From NCBI GenBank assembly GCA_944392775.1, contig CALXXV010000002.1, positions 1-43,495 of the forward strand: DNA of 43,495 bases. The letters are read 5' to 3'. Of the stretch, positions 1-7,271 are shown in pieces. Every line of letters starts with the position of its first letter. The stretch's first letter is position 1. Made by a program: the position numbers and the translations under genes. The DNA comes from an uncultured Alphaproteobacteria bacterium (GTDB lineage Bacteria; Pseudomonadota; Alphaproteobacteria; Rs-D84). The notes beneath the pieces were generated by a model. That model saw only the letters and a list, made by a program, of their open reading frames with translations. It had not been told where the DNA came from and searched no databases.

Positions 1-491
1 ATGGTCCAACCATGAACGATATACCACAGACTGTCTTCTCGAACTTTTGAAGCCTCGCCCGGCTTAAAGTTAAAATCCCCTTTGCCTTTAACCCTTGGAG
101 AATATTCAATGTTATAACGTAAAAATTCATTACGAAAATACACTATTGCAAGATCATCGTATGTTGACCAAATACCTTGTTTTGGAACCATATAAATATA
201 ACGAACATCAGGTCTTTTCAAAGAATCTCTGACAATGTGGCTAACCCCATAACTAAAGTCTGGGTTTAGCCCAAAATGAAGCTGATAAGAAGTTGGGGTA
301 AATTCAAAGTAAATATCGTGTTTCTTTATTGGTTTTTCTGCTGTATCTTTTGGGGTTTCTTTTTTTGGCGGATCGATTATCAAATCTGGTTCATCTTCTT
401 TTGTACATGCCCCAAATAAACTGGCCCCTGCGATAGTTAATACAGGAAGAATACGTTTTAAATTATAAGATAAAGCTTTTTTTAAATACAT
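1..491 (-). CDS. Lipoprotein, N-terminal part (runs off left edge)
   Basis: An open frame of 163 codons reads leftward from the ATG at 491 and leaves the window without a stop. It begins MYLKKALSYNLKRILPVL, followed by a hydrophobic stretch and a lipobox-like F-G-A-C with Cys29, so a lipid-anchored export signal is likely. After it comes a D/E/P/K-rich linker (about residues 30-55) and then a globular part containing SPRVKGKGDFNFKPGEASKV. From memory this pattern recurs in multicopy lipoproteins of gut alphaproteobacteria, but no function is known to me. A weak purine stretch (AAAAGGA) precedes the start. The C-terminus is missing. Confidence 0.75.
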   Translation of the reverse strand, partial: MYLKKALSYNLKRILPVLTIAGASLFGACTKEDEPDLIIDPPKKETPKDTAEKPIKKHDIYFEFTPTSYQLHFGLNPDFSYGVSHIVRDSLKRPDVRYIYMVPKQGIWSTYDDLAIVYFRNEFLRYNIEYSPRVKGKGDFNFKPGEASKVREDSLWYIVHGWT

Positions 492-518
492 TTTTTATCC
501 TTTTTAAAGATTTTTTTC

Positions 519-707
519 CTAAAAAAGCGCAAAAGTCCGGAAAATTTCCGGACTTTTTTCGCTATATATTGTATCACAATCTTGTGTGGCAATGGTTTTT
601 GGTGCAATTTTTATGCCCCCCCCATGTACGGCCGTTATCCAACCGCCGTAACTTTTACCTGGTGAACCAGGTAATTTTTCACTATAAAGATTTTTTATAT
701 GATACAT
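519..707 (-). CDS. Possible 62-aa small protein, or a small RNA
   Basis: Downstream of a good promoter (TTGACA, 17 nt, TATCTT at 727-755) an ATG at 707 opens 62 codons starting MYHIKNLYSEKLPGSPGKSY. The reading frame contains an 8-G run at 617-624 (encoding Gly-Gly-Gly), and its last codons lie inside the terminator hairpin at 531-559, which is odd for a real protein. The same transcript could be a structured RNA of about 190 nt: a perfect stem (ACCTGG TTCA CCAGGT) sits at 657-672 and the terminator closes it. I recognise neither a protein nor an RNA family. The promoter and terminator are better supported than the coding claim. Confidence 0.35.
   Translation of the reverse strand: MYHIKNLYSEKLPGSPGKSYGGWITAVHGGGIKIAPKTIATQDCDTIYSEKSPEIFRTFALF
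531..559 (-). terminator. Intrinsic terminator
   Basis: A GC-rich stem (GTCCGGAAA paired with TTTCCGGAC) has T-rich flanks on both sides. It ends the leftward transcript that starts near 720 and could also work on the other strand. Confidence 0.7.
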
Positions 708-719
708 AATTTTTTCTTC

Positions 720-755
720 TTGACAAAAGATAGCATGTTTATCTTGTTTTGTCAA
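720..755 (-). promoter_or_regulatory. Promoter overlain by an inverted repeat
   Basis: Reading leftward: TTGACA (755-750), 17 nt, TATCTT (732-727). The element is itself a near-perfect inverted repeat: TTGACAAAA(CA)AGATA on one side against TTGACAAAAGATA on the other, separated by about 7 nt. The repeat covers both hexamers, as an operator would. It drives the small ORF or sRNA at 519-707. Confidence 0.55.
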
Positions 756-767
756 TGTTTTTTTGTT

Positions 768-3700
768 CTAATATTTTATAATCCATCTAGTTGGGTCTTG
801 GATATCACATTTAGTGGTTATCCCATTTTCTATTTTTGCCCATTCCCATCCTGTATTCGCAGAGCACTGTATGCCAGTATCTTCTTCGGAATAAAAGTTT
901 GTAGGGTAAGTTGTTCCAATTTGAACGCCATTATAGTCGGGGGTGATATATAAGCCCGTTGTCTTGTTTACAATTATGTAATTGCCCAAACATGTTAATT
1001 CTTGCCCGTTTGGAAACGTTGTTGTGGGTGTAGACGTAGCATTATCATCAATTGTACCTTGGCAGAATATGTATATGAAACAACCTGTGGCTTCAGAGCA
1101 ATAATAATCGTCTTTATTAATTTTGGTGGCGGCAACAAATACTGTCCCTTCTGGAAGGCATAAACCTTGGGCATCATCCTGTTGGGTGTTTGGATTGGTT
1201 ATCTCTGTTGGATTTTTTGCACCATAATACGGATCTGTTGCTTCCCAATCTACATTATCAATGGTTGCCGACAATTTGCTGGATAATAAGCAACAGTTTT
1301 CAAAAACATCTTTTGCACCTTTTGTATTGTTTTCTGTTTTGCAACAGTTAGTAAAATCGGTGTAAACGTTTAAATGCCAATATTTGTCTACTGGACATAT
1401 TTGACCATCGTCTGTCTTGGAACCTGCCGCAACGCAAATAGTTGTTCCTTTTTCGGCGTCCCATGCCACATCAAAACCTGGACCACATGATGTATCACGA
1501 CAATTATCTTTATTCGTCAAAGTATTTGTGTTTTGGGCAAACCATGACAGTAATGTGGATTCCCCATTTGTTGGAATCTTTATTTTATTATGAGAAGCGC
1601 TTTCGCTTAATTCTGTTCCCGGATGTGCTTCGCAGTTACCCCATACCTTTTCTGCAAGTCTGCATACCATACATTTCTCAGAAGTTAAGTTTTCATATAT
1701 ATTTTCTTCATTTAGACCACATTCTTTTTCACAAATATCATATATGCAATTACCGTCTTGGGTCATTATGCAAGAATCTTTAAGTTTTTTGTCGTTATTT
1801 GTTAACGTTATGTTTTCTCCATATAATTCGTTATAGAAAGATAAACTGTCTTTATCTAATATTGAAGCTTCTAATTCTGTTTTTATGTTGTTGATTGATT
1901 CTGATCCTGCACTTGCAACGCATTCTACGACTTCGTCCCAACAAGATGTACGATTTATTATAGACTTTCTGTTGACGGATGTTTCTATGTTTTCACATAG
2001 ACCGAAATTGCCAGAAATGGACTTGCACGCTTGTATAATGCAAAAACGCCCGACTTCACGACATGTTTCCATTATTGTTTCATATGTTTTGTTTGTTGCT
2101 ATGCCTATCATACCTTGATTCCAGATGTCGCCACTGTCTGTCGTTTCAAGCAGTGCGGTACACGCGTTTTGTATTTCAGAACACATTTCATTTACGGTTT
2201 TGTCGGCCATTACCCCAAATATAGAAAGTGCACGTGAATCAAAGTCTTCTATAGATTCTGTTGCATCAGATAAACATTGCGTTGTTAGTTTGGTACAGCT
2301 TTGACGAACTTCTTCAAGTTTGCTTTCTTGGGCAAGTTTTATCTGAGCCAAAGCATCTTCTATAAATGTGTCCCATACATAATCTGAAATGTCTTGACAA
2401 TTTTCTGTTGCAGATTCTAAGAATATTTTTTTTGATTCTAGGTACGAAACAAATTTTTCATTACCTGGCATTGTGATCCAACTTTGCTCGCCGCTGGGGC
2501 GTGTAATAAGATTTCCAAGATTTGATAAATCAGACGTTAAAATTGCGTCGCCTGTTGAAGGGTCTATGTATTTGCCACTTATGTCTAAGCACTTTTCAAG
2601 GTTTTTTCCACAAACAGATGTGTCTGTTAACATGTCTAGCATCTTTTTCTTACATGTTAGTATGTCATCAGAATTTCTTTTCTGATATATGTCCAATCGT
2701 GACATGTCTAATAATGCACTGCCTTCTCTTATTTGCTCAAGTGCTTTTTCTTGTTGGGTTTCATATGTTTTTGCGACAGTATTGCAGTCTTGTTCTATCA
2801 TCATTTGATAACCGCTTTCTGCAATATCTAATTCTTCTTGATCGCATACTTCTAGAGCCATTTCTCTACACACAGGTAATGCAGCACTGTACAATTCTGT
2901 GCCAGATTTCGCAGTAGTTGATGCGCCTAACATAGAATCAACACTGTCAAAAGCAGAATCAACATTTAATGACAATGATATCGGTGATAAATTTTGATTA
3001 AAAGTGCTGTCATCAAATGTTGTATTTAACTTTTTTGCTATTTCATCTAATAATTTTTTTGATTCAGATGTGTCTTCTTGTTGAAAAGCTAGCTCTCCTT
3101 CCGTTGCTTCAAATAAAGCTTCTGCGTCTTCTTTGTCCATGTTTACAGTCAAAAGTCTTTGATTAAAGTCTAATAACTTTTCTTCAACATTACTAAGTTG
3201 TTTCTTTATGTTATCGAATTCGTTAATCCTAGAAGAGCAGGCACAGCGTTTTAACTGACTATCTTTATTAGCACAAAATTCGTCCATACAACTGTAATAT
3301 ACTTCACGACATGTTGTGTAATCCCGATTCATTATCTCTTCAGCTGTTAATGCACTTCTAGAAATTCTATTATTGCTATCAATAGTTTTTCTTGCGGTTG
3401 CTTTTGTCGTTTGTGTCGAAGTTCCTGTACGAGAAATGTTTGTACCACTGCGAGATATCGTTGCAGCACTACGCGCGCTATTAGAAGCAGTCGTTTGATT
3501 CGTCGGCATTTGTACTGCCGATCTAGAAATTGTATTATTATTACGTGTTGTTGATGTTCGTGCCGCGCTTGTTATATCATTTGCTGCCGTTGTTGTACGC
3601 GTTTGAACAGGTAATGTCGATCGGGCAGATACGTTTTGTGTATCCGATTCGGTGTTTGTCCTAGAATTGCCGTCTTTTACAATAGTTGATGAACGGGTGC

Positions 3701-3935
3701 TTACAGAACGATTTTGTGAAGAAGAATTTATTGGCGTATTTGTGGATCTTGAAATACCAGAATTTATGTTTGTTGATGTTTGTTGTGAAGTTTGGTTTAA
3801 TTGCCGATTTGTAACGACATTTGTGGCACTGCTGCGCCGCGTAGCCGAACGTGCAGCGTCGGTATCTTCTGCCATTGCGTTATGAAAACCAAGTAAAGCA
3901 AGGGCTATACAGAAAAATAAATTTATTCCTTTCAT
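768..3935 (-). CDS. Large secreted Ser/Thr/Arg-rich, Cys-rich protein
   Basis: This 1055-aa protein has a Sec signal peptide (cleavage likely after Ala22, HNAMA|EDTD). Residues 24-205 are low-complexity and rich in S, T, N and R, with recurring ISRS/ISRT motifs. From about residue 206 comes a Cys-rich region opening with CREVYYSCMDEFC...RCACSSR, then helical stretches with further paired cysteines and a C-terminal part containing SCGPGF and CC motifs. The CMxxFC...RCxCSS block recurs in the gene at 41532-42551, so the two are paralogues. SCGPGF recurs at 23245-23796. Many cysteines after a signal peptide suggest a disulfide-bonded periplasmic or surface protein. Function unknown. The start codon sits 6 nt after a TAAAAT hexamer, so its mRNA may lack a leader. 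Confidence 0.85.
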   Translation of the reverse strand: MKGINLFFCIALALLGFHNAMAEDTDAARSATRRSSATNVVTNRQLNQTSQQTSTNINSGISRSTNTPINSSSQNRSVSTRSSTIVKDGNSRTNTESDTQNVSARSTLPVQTRTTTAANDITSAARTSTTRNNNTISRSAVQMPTNQTTASNSARSAATISRSGTNISRTGTSTQTTKATARKTIDSNNRISRSALTAEEIMNRDYTTCREVYYSCMDEFCANKDSQLKRCACSSRINEFDNIKKQLSNVEEKLLDFNQRLLTVNMDKEDAEALFEATEGELAFQQEDTSESKKLLDEIAKKLNTTFDDSTFNQNLSPISLSLNVDSAFDSVDSMLGASTTAKSGTELYSAALPVCREMALEVCDQEELDIAESGYQMMIEQDCNTVAKTYETQQEKALEQIREGSALLDMSRLDIYQKRNSDDILTCKKKMLDMLTDTSVCGKNLEKCLDISGKYIDPSTGDAILTSDLSNLGNLITRPSGEQSWITMPGNEKFVSYLESKKIFLESATENCQDISDYVWDTFIEDALAQIKLAQESKLEEVRQSCTKLTTQCLSDATESIEDFDSRALSIFGVMADKTVNEMCSEIQNACTALLETTDSGDIWNQGMIGIATNKTYETIMETCREVGRFCIIQACKSISGNFGLCENIETSVNRKSIINRTSCWDEVVECVASAGSESINNIKTELEASILDKDSLSFYNELYGENITLTNNDKKLKDSCIMTQDGNCIYDICEKECGLNEENIYENLTSEKCMVCRLAEKVWGNCEAHPGTELSESASHNKIKIPTNGESTLLSWFAQNTNTLTNKDNCRDTSCGPGFDVAWDAEKGTTICVAAGSKTDDGQICPVDKYWHLNVYTDFTNCCKTENNTKGAKDVFENCCLLSSKLSATIDNVDWEATDPYYGAKNPTEITNPNTQQDDAQGLCLPEGTVFVAATKINKDDYYCSEATGCFIYIFCQGTIDDNATSTPTTTFPNGQELTCLGNYIIVNKTTGLYITPDYNGVQIGTTYPTNFYSEEDTGIQCSANTGWEWAKIENGITTKCDIQDPTRWIIKY

Positions 3936-4007
3936 CCTATGATTTTAATGTTAGCAAATTTTTAAAAAGGCGGGCAAGTAGAAAAAGATTTTTATAATGT
4001 GCTTTTT

Positions 4008-4091
4008 TGGTGCGGATAGGGGGACTTGAACCCCCAAGGATTTCTCCACAGCATCCTTAGTGCTGCGCGTTTACCATTTCGCCATATCCGC
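4008..4091 (-). tRNA. tRNA-Leu, anticodon AAG
   Basis: The complementary strand folds as a class II tRNA: acceptor GCGGATA/TATCCGC, discriminator A, encoded CCA, D-stem GCG/CGC, anticodon stem CAGCA/TGCTG with loop CTAAGGA, a variable arm GGA-GAAA-TCC, and T-stem GGGGG/CCCCC with loop TTCAAGT. The long variable arm and loop identify leucine. The loop reads C32 T33 A34 A35 G36 G37 A38, giving anticodon AAG, where most bacteria have GAG. Confidence 0.93.
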
Positions 4092-4179
4092 AACGGAGAT
4101 AAATCTTACAAAGAAGCATTTTTATTTTCAACATTTTTATGATAAAATATTTTTGATATTAATAAGAGGAAAAAGGATA

Positions 4180-5649
4180 ATGAGAAAGTTGAATGTAAAA
4201 AGTTCATTAATTGCTTTGTTTGTTCCCTTTGCCGCACAAGCAGCTGGAACTTATTATACAGGATATACAAATTATTATCAGCCCTCGCAACAAGGATATT
4301 CTTCACAAACTTATGCTCAACGGCAAAATTCTGGGCAATATACAACTCCATCTTATTCAACTGCGCGTTATACCACTGCTTCTGGGGCGACTTCGTCTCA
4401 ATTAAATCAGGTTAAGACGGTTTCAAATGCAAATAGTGTGGACGTAAGCGCAAAAAAAGGCTTCTGGTTAAATGCCGGGCTGTCAAGAGAAACTGCAATG
4501 TGGCAGTTTGATATGAAAGAATCTGGCAGTATTTTGCATTATGATAATGTGTCTTGGAACGTTTTGGATGTTACTGGTGGGTATACTTTTGATATGGGAA
4601 ATACTAAAGTCGCTGTTGATGCCGGAATTAAGTACGGTATGCAGGCTGGGGAAACAACTATGGTAGATGATGACGTTACTAATGGTGGTTTCTTTATTTC
4701 TCAATGGATAAATGGGGACGATAATACTGTGTATGGCAATGAAATGGGACGGGCCTTGTCTATCGGAACCAGTGAAGGCGGTAATATGCTGGGATTTAAT
4801 GTTGGTGTTGGTATAGAGGACTTTTTTAAAGTAGGTAATGTTAAAATAACACCTTCTGTTGGTTTTAGATATTTTAAATATAAATTAGAAACAAAGAAAA
4901 ATTATGGCTTGAATATAGATACTACTCAATGTATAGATGTCGGGAACGGTGAAACTCAGTGTCTTCCTATTATAACATTGCATTATTCTGGAGAAACAAA
5001 CCCTGTAATTTTATGGTATCCAACCGATGATAACAAAGATGGTTTTTGGGATATTTTAGATTCGGCTGGATTGGATGGTATAAGTCCAGGAGATACTTTT
5101 TATTATGAGTTATCTGGTATAAGTCATTCTTATGATGTTACATGGATGGGACCTTATATTGCATTGGATTTAGATTATTTAATAAATCAAAATAATGCAG
5201 TGAATGCTAGAATGGAACTTGGGTTGCCAGGTTATAATGCCACAGGAGATCAACCATATCGTATAGATTGGCAACACCCAAAGAGTGTAGAGGATGAAGC
5301 AGGAATAGGGGGCGCTTTACATTTCGGACTTGGGGCGAATTGGACGACAGCGATAACTAATTCTGTGGCTTTATCCATAGGCTTAACTTATGATTATTAT
5401 TCTGTTAGTGATGCAGATGCAAAAACTTATTTGAATCAAGCATATTATACGGATAGATGGAATGAAATATTGGCTGATTATTCTAATAACGAAACTGCAA
5501 TGTTGGATCCAGATACAGGTAGTCAGGAAGCGATCAGCATTAAAAACTTGGAAGAACAATGTCCTGGTTGGGTTTGTTCTGCTAGCGGAGAGATAGAATC
5601 TTTTTATAAATCTATGGGTATACGTGTCGGGGTAAATGCAATATTTTAA
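4180..5649 (+). CDS. Outer-membrane beta-barrel protein, possibly omptin-like
   Basis: This 489-aa protein has a signal peptide ending AAQA|AG near residue 21, then a Tyr/Gln/Ser-rich linker to about residue 90. A series of amphipathic strands follows and ends GIRVGVNAIF with the terminal Phe usual for BAM-assembled barrels. I chose the ATG at 4180, preceded by AGAGGAAAAAGGA; the upstream in-frame ATG at 4060 lies inside tRNA-Leu. The stretch around GETTMVDDDV (Asp163, Asp165) resembles the omptin segment that carries the catalytic Asp pair, and RIDWQHP (Asp363, His366) could be the Asp-His pair, though its spacing differs from the family's DxH. A D-x-N-x-D-G loop near residue 284 may bind calcium. 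The barrel call is good, the protease call weak. Confidence 0.8.
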   Translation: MRKLNVKSSLIALFVPFAAQAAGTYYTGYTNYYQPSQQGYSSQTYAQRQNSGQYTTPSYSTARYTTASGATSSQLNQVKTVSNANSVDVSAKKGFWLNAGLSRETAMWQFDMKESGSILHYDNVSWNVLDVTGGYTFDMGNTKVAVDAGIKYGMQAGETTMVDDDVTNGGFFISQWINGDDNTVYGNEMGRALSIGTSEGGNMLGFNVGVGIEDFFKVGNVKITPSVGFRYFKYKLETKKNYGLNIDTTQCIDVGNGETQCLPIITLHYSGETNPVILWYPTDDNKDGFWDILDSAGLDGISPGDTFYYELSGISHSYDVTWMGPYIALDLDYLINQNNAVNARMELGLPGYNATGDQPYRIDWQHPKSVEDEAGIGGALHFGLGANWTTAITNSVALSIGLTYDYYSVSDADAKTYLNQAYYTDRWNEILADYSNNETAMLDPDTGSQEAISIKNLEEQCPGWVCSASGEIESFYKSMGIRVGVNAIF

Positions 5650-5665
5650 TAAAGTTTAGAAAATT

Positions 5666-6280
5666 ATGTTTATGCAGAAATCTTTTTTAATGGGTGTTTT
5701 TTGTCTTTTTTTGACGTCGGTTTGCTGGGCTGGTACGTTGTCTGGTACCGTTTCTGTAAATATTACAAGTGATACAGCAGCTACTGCTAAAAATATGGCT
5801 TTTGATGAAGCAAGACGACAAATAATATCTGATATTTTATCTCAATATTCAAATGCAGATCAGTTAAATGAAGTTTTAAAAAATTCATCAAGTACTGATT
5901 TGACGAATTTGGTTGCTTCATCTAGCATTGATGGCGAGAAGCAGTCTGATACAACATATTCTGCAAATATTACAATGGATATTGATAGGGCTGTGGCAAA
6001 ACAGTGGTTAACTAATAACAATGTCCAAAATTGGCTGCCAGATGATGTTTCTGGGGATGTTTTTGTCGTTCAGGTGGTTATGTCAGACAAGGTTGCTAAT
6101 TGGATGGAGCTAAAACAAATTGCAAGATCAGAGGGAATTGATTTAGCAACGAAATATATAAATGGAAATCAAGTAACAGTAGAAGTCCCCGTATCAAATA
6201 GAAGCAATTTTACAATTGCAATAGGCGAGAATGGGTGGCGTTATTACGATCAAGATGGTGTGTTACGGATATGGAAATAA
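5666..6280 (+). CDS. Small exported protein of unknown function
   Basis: The product is 204 aa with a signal peptide (SVCWA|GTLSG near residue 22). The mature part starts with a beta segment and a helix, NMAFDEARRQIISDILSQY, a pattern seen in LPP20/FlgT-N-like periplasmic domains that precede an Ala-rich helix. The middle is Ser/Thr/Asn-rich, and the C-terminal half is mixed alpha/beta, ending YYDQDGVLRIWK. It lies 16 nt after the upstream barrel gene, so the two are probably co-transcribed and it may serve the same envelope function. No catalytic motif is visible. The start is ambiguous between the ATGs at 5666 and 5672, and no strong Shine-Dalgarno is present. Confidence 0.75.
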   Translation: MFMQKSFLMGVFCLFLTSVCWAGTLSGTVSVNITSDTAATAKNMAFDEARRQIISDILSQYSNADQLNEVLKNSSSTDLTNLVASSSIDGEKQSDTTYSANITMDIDRAVAKQWLTNNNVQNWLPDDVSGDVFVVQVVMSDKVANWMELKQIARSEGIDLATKYINGNQVTVEVPVSNRSNFTIAIGENGWRYYDQDGVLRIWK

Positions 6281-6300
6281 TGCTTTTCTATTATTATTGC

Positions 6301-6328
6301 TTGACTTATAAATGTTTTAATATATAAG
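6301..6328 (+). promoter_or_regulatory. Promoter of the gene at 6356
   Basis: TTGACT (6301-6306), a 16-nt spacer and TATAAG (6323-6328). A start near 6335 leaves about 20 nt of leader carrying GAAGAG. Confidence 0.5.
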
Positions 6329-6355
6329 TTTTTTGTCGTTTTGAAGAGTATCATT

Positions 6356-7228
6356 GTGAAATTTTTATTAGTATTTTTTTTATGTGTATTATCTTTTTCG
6401 CAGGTGGCTTTTGCCGAGACAGATGAAATTGCAAAAAAGAATGAAACAAAACTGGTGTTGTCTATACGGCGTATAGGACTTGATATGTCAAAAACTCAGG
6501 TAAGTAATGCCGCAGAATATGCCGATTCTCCAATTTCTGCTTTGAATGCAACAAGTCAAGATTATATAAAAGGCGTTTTTGATACGATACTAGAGTATAC
6601 GAAAAATAAATTTAAATGGGATAATAGCTTGTTTATGGAATACGGTAAAACAACATTAAAACCTTATAACGCCCCAGAAACAACCGATGAAAACGCTGAT
6701 AAGATTTTATTTTCTAGTGATGTTTCTTATGCTTGCTGGGAATTTCAAAAATTAAAATTTGGTCCGACAGTTCGTGGCGCTTATGAAACACAATTTGCAG
6801 ATAGTACAGAATCACCAAGACAAAATATTCTTCGATCAAGCGCAGGTATATCTTTATTTGATCATAAAATAATAAAAAGCTTATATTTAACGGGTATACA
6901 TGAATATGATTTTACATATGCGCATGAGCAAAGCAGTAAATTGGGGGCGGAATTAGGATGGAGATTAGAATATCTTGTTCGTAAAGGTGTAAAATTTTCT
7001 TTAGATGGTTATTATCGTGAATATTTTGATTATTCAAGATATATTTCTACTGATTTGGAACGTGATTTTAGTGCGGTTATAAGATTAGATACAAACCTGT
7101 GGGGTAAATTTACAATGGGACCGTATGTTCAATATAGATTGGCAAAAGCAAGAGGGACCGATTTATATGGAAGTAATTTGATATTAGGCATATCTTTTAA
7201 TTATATAACAAAGTTTAAATTAAACTAA
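6356..7228 (+). CDS. Outer-membrane beta-barrel protein
   Basis: The 290-aa product starts at a GTG, chosen because GAAGAG lies 8 nt upstream; the alternative in-frame TTG at 6341 has no ribosome-binding site. The signal peptide ends VAFA|ETDE. The second half is built of alternating-residue strands with aromatic girdles (for example GAELGWRLEYL, FSLDGYYREYF and FTMGPYVQYRLAK), typical of an outer-membrane barrel, ending ISFNYITKFKLN. The C-terminal residue is Asn, not the common Phe or Tyr, so a non-classical end signal or a periplasmic tail is possible. It does not resemble a family I can name. It is convergent with the S8 protease. Confidence 0.75.
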   Translation: MKFLLVFFLCVLSFSQVAFAETDEIAKKNETKLVLSIRRIGLDMSKTQVSNAAEYADSPISALNATSQDYIKGVFDTILEYTKNKFKWDNSLFMEYGKTTLKPYNAPETTDENADKILFSSDVSYACWEFQKLKFGPTVRGAYETQFADSTESPRQNILRSSAGISLFDHKIIKSLYLTGIHEYDFTYAHEQSSKLGAELGWRLEYLVRKGVKFSLDGYYREYFDYSRYISTDLERDFSAVIRLDTNLWGKFTMGPYVQYRLAKARGTDLYGSNLILGISFNYITKFKLN

Positions 7229-7271
7229 GTGTTTGGCAATATGTTCCTGTTTTTTTAAATATACTGTTCTT

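Noticed and set aside
519-755. SRP RNA or tmRNA identity for the small transcript
   Set aside because: The conserved SRP loop and the tmRNA tRNA-like ends could not be found on either strand.
4060-4179. N-terminal extension of the barrel protein to an upstream ATG
   Set aside because: It overlaps tRNA-Leu on the other strand, and the ATG at 4180 has a good ribosome-binding site followed by a proper signal peptide.
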